A stretch of DNA of 6,142 nt from a bacterium (GCA_021780625.1 JAJXYI010000173.1:1-6142), one strand, 5' to 3'. Positions 1-5,636 are shown, counted from the first letter of the stretch. The notes: a model not told the origin generated them from the sequence alone. Program-made: numbers and translations.

Positions 1-60
1 CGACAGGCCGCGGACGGCGCGGGCAAGACGGCTTTCGTCGGCAACCGGGGAGTTCCCTGA
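1..60 (+). CDS. C-terminal end of an unidentified upstream gene (partial)
   Basis: An open frame enters from the left edge and ends at TGA 58-60. It encodes 19 residues, RQAADGAGKTAFVGNRGVP, with GC-rich third positions. The stop shares its last base with the ATG of the next gene (TGATG), an arrangement typical of translationally coupled operon partners. Too little is present to assign a family, and a chance open stretch cannot be excluded in such GC-rich DNA. The coupling to the membrane protein gene is the main support. Confidence 0.45.
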   Translation, partial: RQAADGAGKTAFVGNRGVP

Positions 61-821
61 TGCCAGAGCGGTCACGCGAGGCCGGCGAACGTCGATCCGC
101 CCCGGCCTTCCGGAGAGCCGCGGTTCGGGCGGCCATCCCTTACGCCGTCGCGCTGGGCCTCCTCGCCGGCGCGGTCGTCGCGCTCGGCCGCGAGTTCGAC
201 CGCCACGTCGCGGCGGTCGAAGCCTGGATCGCGACGCTCGGCCCGTGGGGGATCGTGGGGTTCATCGTCCTCTACGTCGCCGCCACGACGGTGCTGGTGC
301 CCGAGTCGCTCCTGTCGATCATGGCCGGCGCGTTGTTCGGGCTGGGGGAAGGCCTGGCCGCGGCGTTCGCGGCCGGCGTCGCCGGCGCGGTGTTCCAGTT
401 CCTTCTCGCGCGCGGGCTGCTGCGCGCCCGGCTCCGGAGCCTCTTCGCTGCGCGGCCGACGCTCGCCGGGATTCACGACGCGGTGACGCAAGGCGGCCTG
501 CGCCTGCAGTTGCTGCTCCGCCTCACGCCGCTGAGCCCCACCACGCTGAGCTACGTCTTCGGCGTCGCCGACGTCAAGTTCTCCGGATTCCTGGTCGCGT
601 GCCTGGCCCTGCTCCCCACGCAGCTGGTCGAGGTGTATTTCGGGTACGCGGGAAGGCACGTCGCGAGGATGGCCGGCCGAGGCGCGTCGGGCCTCTATCT
701 CCGCGATGCGACGGTGATCGGCGGACTCGCGGCGAGCATGGCCGCCATGGCCTTCGTGTCGCGGATGGCGCGCAATGCCGTCAAGCGCGAGGTGCCGGGC
801 GTCCCGAAGTCCGACCGGTGA
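60..821 (+). CDS. TVP38/TMEM64 family (VTT domain, DedA-like) membrane protein
   Basis: This is a 253-residue integral membrane protein of the TVP38/TMEM64 group (VTT, formerly SNARE-associated, domain). Hydrophobic segments lie at about residues 26-43, 61-80, 83-118, 174-195 and 217-234. The family signature is visible: a Gly/Ala-rich stretch MAGALFGLGEGLAAAFAAG (88-106) with charged GLLRARLR after it, then LLLRLTPLSPTTLSYVFGVA (151-170) followed by VKFSGF. Related proteins sit in the inner membrane and are linked to lipid scrambling or polyprenyl-phosphate recycling and envelope homeostasis; the substrate here is unknown. The ATG at 60 is supported by GGGGAG at 47-52 and by the one-base overlap with the preceding stop. 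The basic N-terminus (RRSAPAFRRAAVR) would stay in the cytoplasm by the positive-inside rule. Length fits the family. It converges on the methyltransferase gene. Confidence 0.88.
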   Translation: MPERSREAGERRSAPAFRRAAVRAAIPYAVALGLLAGAVVALGREFDRHVAAVEAWIATLGPWGIVGFIVLYVAATTVLVPESLLSIMAGALFGLGEGLAAAFAAGVAGAVFQFLLARGLLRARLRSLFAARPTLAGIHDAVTQGGLRLQLLLRLTPLSPTTLSYVFGVADVKFSGFLVACLALLPTQLVEVYFGYAGRHVARMAGRGASGLYLRDATVIGGLAASMAAMAFVSRMARNAVKREVPGVPKSDR

Positions 822-866
822 AACATCGGCCGGGGCGGCTGGCTGCCGGCACGCGGGGCGTCCCGC

Positions 867-1526
867 TCAGAGCTTGAGCGCGAGCGTCAGGCCGTCGCGC
901 ATCGGCAGCATCACCGACGCGACCCGCGCGTCGTCGCGCACGCGCTCGTTGAAGAGGCGCATCGTCGCGGTCTCCGGGTCGTTCACCGCCGGATCCGCGA
1001 CCCGGCCCCGACGGAGCACGTTGTCGGCGGCGATCACGCCGCCCTTCCGCACGAGCGCGAGGGACCGCTCGAAGTAGTCCGGGTAGCCCTCCTTGTCGGC
1101 GTCGATGTAGACGAGGTCGAACGCCCCGGCAGAGCCGTCGGCGATCAGCCGGTCGAGCGTCGCGAGCGCCAGCCCCAGGCGGAGGTCGATCTTGCGCTCG
1201 ACGCCGGCCTCCTTCCAGTAGCGTCGGGCAATCGCCGTGAGCGCCTCGCTCCTGTCGCACGCCACGACGACCCCGTGATCGGGCATCGCTTCGGCCAGGC
1301 GGATGGTCGTGTAGCCGGTGTAGACGCCAATCTCGAGGCAGCGCGTCGCGCCGAGGAGGCGGGCGAGCAGGGCGAGGAACTGCGCCTGCTCCGGCGAGGT
1401 CAGCATGCTCGCATCCGGCCGGCTCTCGGTCTCGGCGCGCAGCCTGCGCAGCACGTCGGACTCGACGACGGACGCCGAGCGGACGTAGTCGGCGAGCGGG
1501 CCCGGCAGGGTGATGGCATCGGTCAT
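867..1526 (-). CDS. Class I SAM-dependent O-methyltransferase (caffeoyl-CoA OMT-like)
   Basis: This 219-residue protein matches the cation-dependent O-methyltransferase family (Methyltransf_3). It would transfer the methyl group of S-adenosylmethionine to a hydroxyl of a small, often catechol-like, substrate in the cytoplasm; the substrate cannot be read from sequence. Motif I, LEIGVYTGYTT (64-74), and ACDRS (89-93) form the SAM pocket. DLVYIDADKEGYPDYFE (137-153) and GGVIAADNVLRRGRV (162-176) carry the expected metal ligands Asp142, Asp168 and Asn169. The family-typical ending LPMRDGLTLALK (207-218) is intact. I chose the ATG at 1526 because family homology begins there and the length is normal. 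The frame stays open upstream to 1859, but that extension is Arg/Asp-rich and looks like antisense to another coding run. The upstream TGAAG gives only a weak ribosome-binding site. It appears monocistronic and converges on the VTT gene 45 bp away. Confidence 0.93.
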   Translation of the reverse strand: MTDAITLPGPLADYVRSASVVESDVLRRLRAETESRPDASMLTSPEQAQFLALLARLLGATRCLEIGVYTGYTTIRLAEAMPDHGVVVACDRSEALTAIARRYWKEAGVERKIDLRLGLALATLDRLIADGSAGAFDLVYIDADKEGYPDYFERSLALVRKGGVIAADNVLRRGRVADPAVNDPETATMRLFNERVRDDARVASVMLPMRDGLTLALKL

Positions 1527-1625
1527 GACTTCAGTGTACGCCGGGACGCGCCCGTCGTCGCGCGCCTCGCCACGGCCGCGACGCAAGGGCTTCAGGCGGT
1601 CAACGGTCGGCGCTCGGGTCGCTCT

Positions 1626-1868
1626 GAGGAGGACCTCGTCGGACAGACCATCATCGACATCATCAAGGCGCTCGTGATCCCGGCGATCCCGGACATCGTG
1701 AAGGCGCTGCAGGGCAAGGGTGAGACGGTCACCGAAGCGGCGATCGTTGGGCAACTGCAGGAGCGCGGCGTGTTGCAGGCCGCGCAGGTGGACGGCTGGC
1801 TGGCGCGTACCCGCGCGCCCGCGGTCGCCGAGAGGCCAAGTGCCAGCGTCCGCCCACACACCTCCTAG
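1626..1868 (+). pseudogene. Possible coding remnant, start missing, encoding a short hydrophobic/helical protein
   Basis: In the frame ending at TAG 1866-1868 the codons from about 1650 to 1820 end in G or C almost without exception, and the product is protein-like: TIIDIIKALVIPAIPDIVKA followed by a helical stretch ending VDGWLARTRAP. That composition suggests true coding sequence. However, no ATG, GTG or TTG sits in frame at a sensible place. A GAGGAGG at 1626-1632 is followed only by ATC codons, and the first in-frame GTG (1674) lies 41 nt beyond it inside the hydrophobic run. I therefore read it as the 3' end of a gene whose 5' end was lost, or a short gene with a non-standard start. The family is not recognised. 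The opposite strand is also open (1592-1861), but its Ser/Cys-rich product looks like a shadow. It lies at the junction between ordinary genes and the toxin array. Confidence 0.4.
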
Positions 1869-1895
1869 ACACCGGGAATGCCGGTGACCCGTGTC
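1868..1895. terminator. Weak hairpin between convergent ends, possible terminator
   Basis: GACACCGGG (1868-1876) can pair with CCCGTGTC (1888-1895), leaving one bulged C and an 11-nt loop. It lies between the stop of the plus-strand run (1868) and the stop of the minus-strand membrane protein gene (1902), where a bidirectional terminator would be expected. There is no T-run on either side, so rho-independent function is uncertain. Confidence 0.3.
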
Positions 1896-1901
1896 GTTGT
1901 C

Positions 1902-2351
1902 TCACTGCCGGCCCCGTGCCATTATGCGTCGCAACACCGGGTAACTAAGCACCATGTAGATCGCCGGGGCCGACAGCACGAAGGGGGCCGCTTCGAGAAT
2001 GTCGGTCCGTGGAATCATCCGCAGCCGAACGACGGCGAGTCCGAGCGCGATTGCGATCGCCTCTGCGTACAAGCCGATGCTCATTACAGCGCGGATCGCT
2101 CGGGTTCTCGGTTCACCCGTGAAGCGCGTCCAATAGATGCCCGGCGGCAGGATCAGACCCATGCCGACAAACACCAGATAAGGCTCCCACATCGCGTGTG
2201 GCGGTTGGTGCGAAAAGAGCCAGACAATCCATGTCAGTACCAGCGAGCCCATGGCATGACCGCCGAAGGCCCCGGCCAGCACCCCGACCATCCTGTCTCG
2301 GTCCGGCTTGGCACTCCTCGGTGCGCCAACGTCACTTGGGCTGTCCGTCAT
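1902..2351 (-). CDS. Small four-helix membrane protein, candidate immunity protein of Rhs module 1
   Basis: This 149-residue protein has a polar N-terminus (1-20, MTDSPSDVGAPRSAKPDRDR) and four likely transmembrane helices at about residues 21-47, 57-75, 85-107 and 120-140. It ends in a basic tail (RRIMARGRQ). I recognise no family. The start at 2351 is secured by a strong Shine-Dalgarno AAGGAGGT (2361-2368 on the minus strand) with nine-base spacing. The frame is open further upstream, but only antisense-like sequence lies there. Its ATG overlaps the TGA of the preceding Rhs fragment as ATGA, so the two are almost surely translated together. Position directly after an Rhs C-terminal domain is the classic place of an immunity gene. 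A polytopic membrane protein would fit a toxin that acts in or at the membrane. Immunity is inferred from context only. Base composition is less GC-rich than in the left part of the window. Confidence 0.75.
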   Translation of the reverse strand: MTDSPSDVGAPRSAKPDRDRMVGVLAGAFGGHAMGSLVLTWIVWLFSHQPPHAMWEPYLVFVGMGLILPPGIYWTRFTGEPRTRAIRAVMSIGLYAEAIAIALGLAVVRLRMIPRTDILEAAPFVLSAPAIYMVLSYPVLRRIMARGRQ

Positions 2352-4039
2352 CGACAACCGACCTCCTTCACCGCGGGGAACAGCAGGTGCTTGGCGGCCA
2401 GGTATGCGCCATAAGTCGTGGCCGCCGCCCCGCCGAATATCGGCACAGAACTCGTGGCAGAAACCACACATGTAAAGACACCCAGCCCGGGAGTCAAGCA
2501 TCCGGCCCCGACCAGCATGACGCCAGCGATGGCCTGGCCTGCAGAGGCTACGAGCATTCCGCCAACAGCCGCCGCGGCTTGGAATGGGCGGTCAACGCGG
2601 ACGTAGGCATCGCTCCATGTATCGACGTTGGCAACACCTTTGCCCTGTAGATGGTCCGCCAGCGGACCGCAGTTGGGGTCCTCCGGATGCTCCGTGCTCT
2701 GCGGTTGCGCCGGTCTGTCGAACGCGGGACCCCAGGTAGTCGGGGCGACCGGCCCGCGACCCGGGTAGAAGCTCAACACGCCGGCCCCCATCGGCGTCAG
2801 GGGTTGCGTCACCGACGACGACTGTGGCGCGGTGATCGTCATGATGAACACGGTGCCCGATGTGTATGGGACGAGGAAGCCATCGGGATCTATGGAATAG
2901 AGGATTCCAAGCTCGTCTATGCCTCGCGCCTCTCCTCCCGACTGCATGCCACTCGGGTCTACGAATCGGAGCGGGTTGCTCATCGCGTATTCATACGCGT
3001 TCGACGCGCCCAGGGTCGGGTCCGTCCACGCCAGATCCGTCAGCGGGTCCGGAGTCGTGAACCGCCCCAGGTCCACCCGTAGCTGCCGCGCATGGAAGTA
3101 GTCGAGACCGGTTCCGAAATCCCGCACCTGCCCGGTGAAGAGTCGCTCGTCCGCCGGCGGAGTCTGCGGCGCCAGTTCCTCGCCGAACGGCAGGAAGTCG
3201 TGGCGCGCGATCACGTTCCCGTCCGCGTCGGTCACCGCTCGCACCGAGCCGATGGCGTCCAGGTGGTCGTACTCGACCACCTGCAACGTCGTCGCGGTGT
3301 CCATCGACATCGTGACGACGGCCGCCTCCAACTCGGCAGACTCCACCGCCGACGACGTCGCCGGGGCCCCTGACTCGCCGGCCGGGCGCTCACGCTTCCA
3401 GAACCCGACTTCACAACGGTCAGCGTGTGGAGCATCCCAACCGCTAAATGAGAGGCCACGATTCCGAGTCGCCTGCCGGGTCGGGCGCGTCGCTCGCGGG
3501 CCGCTCCGCAGGCCGGGTAAGCTTCCTCGCGGTGCCTCGATTTCCGGATCTCTGCGTCGGGCTTGCGCTATCCGCGCTGGATCGACCGCACGCGCTGCGC
3601 CCGGGAAATCGAGGCACGCGCTTGTCGCTTTCCCTGCCCTCGGAGACGGCCTGCTCCGAAGGCCCTGCTCGCGACGCCTCCCGACCCGGCAGGCCCCGAT
3701 CCCGAATCGTGGCCTCCTATATAGCCGCATCGCCGCCAGGAGCTTCCGGCCGGCGTACACGTAGTCCACCGTCCACGTGATGGGGCCGCCCTCGGTGCCG
3801 AGTTCGCTCAGCCCGTTCACCACGGAGATCGTGCTCGCTCCTCCCCCCGCGATCTTCAGTGCACGCCGCCCGTCGGCATCGCAGCGGTACATAGTGAGGG
3901 CACCGGCCTGCGTCAACGCCGCCTCGAACCGATTCGTCGGCGTGTAGGCGTAGCTGCTCGACAGGCCGTCCGAGGTCAGCCGCCCGTCCAGGTCGTAGAC
4001 GCAGCTCCGCCCACGCGACAAACGGGACAACGTCTTCAC
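2348..4039 (-). CDS. Rhs/YD-repeat core fragment with hydrophobic C-terminal tip (module 1, orphan)
   Basis: This 563-codon frame is the distal part of an Rhs polymorphic toxin. Residues 14-62 hold YD-type repeat sequence (VYDLDGRL, YAYTPTNRF, YRCDADGRRALKI). Residues about 105-200 come from a foldback element. Residues 252-366 are the Rhs-associated core: EYDHLDAIGSVRAVTD, ARHDFLPFGEE, FTGQVRDFGTGLDYFHARQL, GRFTTPDPL, NPLRFVDPSGM. Sequence stays common with the second copy up to GRGP (427-430), then becomes unique. The tip (431-563) has a polar part with HPEDPNCGPLADHL (451-464) and two or three Gly/Ala-rich hydrophobic segments (about 486-512, 517-534, 536-555), ending GCR. I recognise no nuclease or ADP-ribosyltransferase motif; membrane insertion is an inference. 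The start is a GTG directly after a stop (TGAGTG) with no Shine-Dalgarno sequence, and the protein lacks the large N-terminal half of an Rhs shell. It is probably a displaced orphan tip. Its stop overlaps the candidate immunity gene. Confidence 0.8.
   Translation of the reverse strand: MKTLSRLSRGRSCVYDLDGRLTSDGLSSSYAYTPTNRFEAALTQAGALTMYRCDADGRRALKIAGGGASTISVVNGLSELGTEGGPITWTVDYVYAGRKLLAAMRLYRRPRFGIGACRVGRRREQGLRSRPSPRAGKATSACLDFPGAARAVDPARIAQARRRDPEIEAPRGSLPGLRSGPRATRPTRQATRNRGLSFSGWDAPHADRCEVGFWKRERPAGESGAPATSSAVESAELEAAVVTMSMDTATTLQVVEYDHLDAIGSVRAVTDADGNVIARHDFLPFGEELAPQTPPADERLFTGQVRDFGTGLDYFHARQLRVDLGRFTTPDPLTDLAWTDPTLGASNAYEYAMSNPLRFVDPSGMQSGGEARGIDELGILYSIDPDGFLVPYTSGTVFIMTITAPQSSSVTQPLTPMGAGVLSFYPGRGPVAPTTWGPAFDRPAQPQSTEHPEDPNCGPLADHLQGKGVANVDTWSDAYVRVDRPFQAAAAVGGMLVASAGQAIAGVMLVGAGCLTPGLGVFTCVVSATSSVPIFGGAAATTYGAYLAAKHLLFPAVKEVGCR
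2361..2368 (-). promoter_or_regulatory. Strong ribosome-binding site inside the end of the Rhs tip 1 gene
   Basis: AAGGAGGT on the minus strand lies nine bases before the ATG at 2351. It is built into the last codons of the upstream Rhs fragment (VKEVGCR). It decides the start of the 149-residue membrane protein. Confidence 0.8.
2750..3296 (-). repeat. Direct repeat of the Rhs core, copy 1
   Basis: This stretch aligns with 4749-5295 at a constant offset of 1999 bases, with no net gap and high identity. Within it, 2785-2837 is identical to the other copy and 2865-3013 differs at only two positions (2897, 2954), while 2838-2864 differs at 13 of 27. Outside the repeat the two Rhs copies share little. 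The repeat encodes the last part of the Rhs core up to the GRGP motif where the tips diverge. Confidence 0.92.
3443..3725. repeat. Long imperfect inverted repeat (foldback or MITE-like element) inside the Rhs gene
   Basis: Three nested pairs of perfect arms are visible: 3452-3464 with 3704-3716 (GAGGCCACGATTC), 3471-3485 with 3680-3694 (GCCTGCCGGGTCGGG) and 3532-3545 with 3604-3617 (GTGCCTCGATTTCC). Similar but imperfect sequence lies between them. The ends GCTAAAT and ATATAGC extend the symmetry to about 3443 and 3725. The whole would fold into a giant hairpin with a loop of about 58 nt. It contains no transposase, so if mobile it is non-autonomous. In the minus-strand Rhs frame it reads through without a stop as an Arg/Pro-rich stretch (residues about 105-200) unlike Rhs sequence, between a YVYAGRKLLAAM segment and the linker before the core. 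I see no clear target-site duplication. Confidence 0.75.
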
Positions 4040-4057
4040 TCAGGAACACGCCAACCA

Positions 4058-4450
4058 CTACGGGCCCGCCAGTCTACCGGAAGCTAGTGCCAGCGTTTCC
4101 CCAAAACACAGAACGACGTACGTATTGATTAATGTGGCCAGCACGATGCTGTACGCTAAATGGGCACCTGCCGCCTCCATCTCTCCCTCGTAGAGTGCCC
4201 TTCGTACCCTCCTCAGATTGCGTAGGCCAGCCGCCCAAGGCAGCAGATGGGCAATCACAAAGCCGTAGTACATCGCCGAACTCGGAAACGGCGGGTGCAT
4301 AGACCACACCACCGCCGCCAGAAGCACGAAGTACATCCAGGCGAGGATGCTGACCAGGACGACGAAGGCCCTCCTCTGCGCCCTACTGCTTCCGAAGTAC
4401 CCCTCACCACGGGTGTCTGGCGTCGGTCGGCTGACATACCCACTCGACAT
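4058..4450 (-). CDS. Small three-helix membrane protein, candidate immunity protein of Rhs module 2
   Basis: This 130-residue protein has a polar N-terminus (1-27) and likely transmembrane helices at about residues 28-50, 60-77 and 97-118. A charged cytoplasmic-looking stretch lies between the second and third (LRNLRRVRRALYEGEMEAAG, 78-97). I recognise no family, and it shows no evident similarity to the module 1 membrane protein. The ATG at 4450 is chosen because AGGAGGA (4454-4460 on the minus strand) lies just upstream; the frame is open to 4510, but that would overlap the toxin end without a ribosome-binding site. It starts 22 nt after the stop of the second Rhs fragment, so co-transcription is likely. 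Its role as immunity protein is inferred from position. It is clearly less GC-rich than the Rhs core, which fits independent acquisition with its tip. Confidence 0.72.
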   Translation of the reverse strand: MSSGYVSRPTPDTRGEGYFGSSRAQRRAFVVLVSILAWMYFVLLAAVVWSMHPPFPSSAMYYGFVIAHLLPWAAGLRNLRRVRRALYEGEMEAAGAHLAYSIVLATLINTYVVLCFGETLALASGRLAGP

Positions 4451-4453
4451 GAG

Positions 4454-4460
4454 TCCTCCT
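4454..4460 (-). promoter_or_regulatory. Ribosome-binding site of the module 2 membrane protein
   Basis: AGGAGGA on the minus strand is separated from the ATG at 4450 by three bases (four from the GGAGG core). It lies in the 22-nt gap after the Rhs tip 2 stop codon and fixes the start of the 130-residue protein. Confidence 0.7.
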
Positions 4461-4472
4461 ACCACTGGAGCG

Positions 4473-5465
4473 CTAATCGCAAATGAAGAAGGCGTAAACG
4501 CCGAAGGCACCCGCGCCTACTCCCTCGGCAATAGCCAGGCCGTGGAAGACCGCCGCGAAGGGCGAGGCTTCGCCCAAGACGAACGCGACCCCCTCATGTG
4601 TTGCCGCCGCAAGACCGAAAGTGGCGGCAGCACCTTCGGCCGCCTTGCACTTCTGTTTCGTTTCTTGTTGTTGTGATTGTTGCTGTTGCTGGTTGTTGTC
4701 ATTTGCGGCGGGCGGCTGCCCGGCCCCGCCGACCCCTGGTCCCGCGCTCGGCCCGCGACCCGGGAAGAAGCTCAGGGCGCCCGCCCCCATCGGCGTCAGG
4801 GGTTGCGTCACCGACGACGACTGTGGCGCGGTGATCTTCACATAGAACGTGAGGCCCCCTGGATATGGGACGAGGAAGCCATCGGGATCTATGGAGTAGA
4901 GGATTCCAAGCTCGTCTATGCCTCGCGCCTCTCCTCCCGACTGCATGCCACTGGGGTCTACGAATCGGAGCGGGTTGCTCATCGCGTATTCATACGCGTT
5001 CGACGCGCCCAGCGTCGGGCCCGTCCACGCAAGATCGGTGAGCGGGTCCGGAGTCGTAAAGCGCCCCAGATCCACCCGGAGCTGCCGCGCATGGAAGTAG
5101 TCGAGGCCGGTTCCGAAATCCCGCACCTGCCCGGTGAAGAGCCGCTCGTCAACCGGTGGATTCTGCGGCGCCAGTTCCTCGCCGAACGGCAGGAAGTCGT
5201 GGCGCGCGATCACCTGGCCCTGCGCGTCCGTCACGGCGCGAACCGATCCCACCACATCGAGATGATAGTACTCGACGACCTGCAACGCCGTCGGTGTCGG
5301 GGATTGCGGGACATCCGGCGCCGCGGCCTCGCCGTCCCGTTCGCCGTCACCCGACGCCCCACCACTCGCCTCTTCCAGCGCCACGGCGTCGGCTGGCCAC
5401 CACGCCGCGGACCGGGCAACCGGCATGGGCGACCGCTCCGAACGCATGGCGGCCAGCGCCGACAC
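4473..5465 (-). CDS. Rhs core fragment with Gln-rich linker and hydrophobic C-terminal tip (module 2, orphan)
   Basis: This frame of up to 330 codons holds an Rhs-associated core at residues 60-174: VVEYYHLDVVGSVRAVTD, ARHDFLPFGEE, FTGQVRDFGTGLDYFHARQL, GRFTTPDPL, NPLRFVDPSGM. Shared sequence continues to GRGP (236-239). A Gly-rich spacer and an Asn/Gln-rich linker (255-271) follow, then a small Ala/Gly-rich hydrophobic domain (275-330) with two likely helices (about 277-299 and 302-327), bounded by Cys273 and Cys329 and ending ICD. No known toxin motif is seen; membrane action is an inference. The start is uncertain: GTG at 5465 or ATG at 5447, neither with a good Shine-Dalgarno sequence. 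The frame is open upstream only to a stop at 5544-5546. No YD repeats precede the core, so the gene is 5'-truncated. The 171 bp up to the lipoprotein gene show no other gene. It is followed by a candidate immunity gene and is probably a displaced tip. Confidence 0.78.
   Translation of the reverse strand: MSALAAMRSERSPMPVARSAAWWPADAVALEEASGGASGDGERDGEAAAPDVPQSPTPTALQVVEYYHLDVVGSVRAVTDAQGQVIARHDFLPFGEELAPQNPPVDERLFTGQVRDFGTGLDYFHARQLRVDLGRFTTPDPLTDLAWTGPTLGASNAYEYAMSNPLRFVDPSGMQSGGEARGIDELGILYSIDPDGFLVPYPGGLTFYVKITAPQSSSVTQPLTPMGAGALSFFPGRGPSAGPGVGGAGQPPAANDNNQQQQQSQQQETKQKCKAAEGAAATFGLAAATHEGVAFVLGEASPFAAVFHGLAIAEGVGAGAFGVYAFFICD
4665..4703 (-). repeat. CAA/CAG-type low-complexity tract encoding the Asn/Gln-rich linker
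   Basis: On the minus strand the tract consists mainly of AAC, CAA and CAG codons and encodes NDNNQQQQQSQQQ between the Rhs shared region and the hydrophobic tip of module 2. It is AT-rich compared with its surroundings and could change length by slippage in steps of three without breaking the frame. Confidence 0.7.
4749..5295 (-). repeat. Direct repeat of the Rhs core, copy 2
   Basis: This is the partner of 2750-3296 at a constant offset of 1999 bases. In transcription order it lies before the module 2 tip. Recombination between the two copies would join this core to the module 1 tip and delete tip 2, its candidate immunity gene, the 5' part of copy 1 and the foldback element. Confidence 0.92.
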
Positions 5466-5636
5466 CGGGCGCGGCTCCAGCGCCCGCCGGACCCAGGCGC
5501 CGACCTGACGCAGCCGGTGGCCGAGGCCGGCGGCGACGCCGTGTCAGTCAGCGTCGGTGACGTTCGATTGCGGAACGAGTCGCCGTCATACCAGGGGGAA
5601 GCGAGACCCGGAAAACAATCCAAACAGCAGGGATAA

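Noticed and set aside
72..659. Long minus-strand open frame opposite the VTT membrane protein gene
   Set aside because: Its product is Arg/Glu/Gln-rich low-complexity sequence typical of antisense reading in GC-rich DNA, while the plus strand encodes a recognisable membrane family.
822..866. Short GC-rich inverted repeat (GCCGG...CCGGC) between the two convergent genes as a terminator
   Set aside because: The stem is only about 5 bp with a 12-nt loop and no T-run, which is not above chance in this composition.
1527..1859. N-terminal extension of the methyltransferase up to 1859
   Set aside because: The extension has no methyltransferase homology, is Arg/Asp-rich and lies antisense to the coding-like plus-strand run; the ATG at 1526 gives a normal family length.
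3232..3459. Minus-strand reading MLHTLTVVKSGSGSVSA in a frame different from the Rhs frame, recalling the LTVTKSGSG repeats of some secreted proteins
   Set aside because: The match is short, the rest of the frame is Arg/Ser shadow sequence, and the Rhs frame is open and better supported across the same bases.
3448..3780. Plus-strand open frame within the foldback element as a possible transposon gene
   Set aside because: The product is low-complexity Arg/Ser/Pro sequence with no transposase or DNA-binding motif, and open frames on both strands follow from the palindromic GC-rich composition.
4677..5636. Long plus-strand open frame opposite Rhs module 2
   Set aside because: It is Arg/His-rich, repeats in the plus-strand frame opposite module 1, and has no recognisable domain; the minus strand carries the clear Rhs core.
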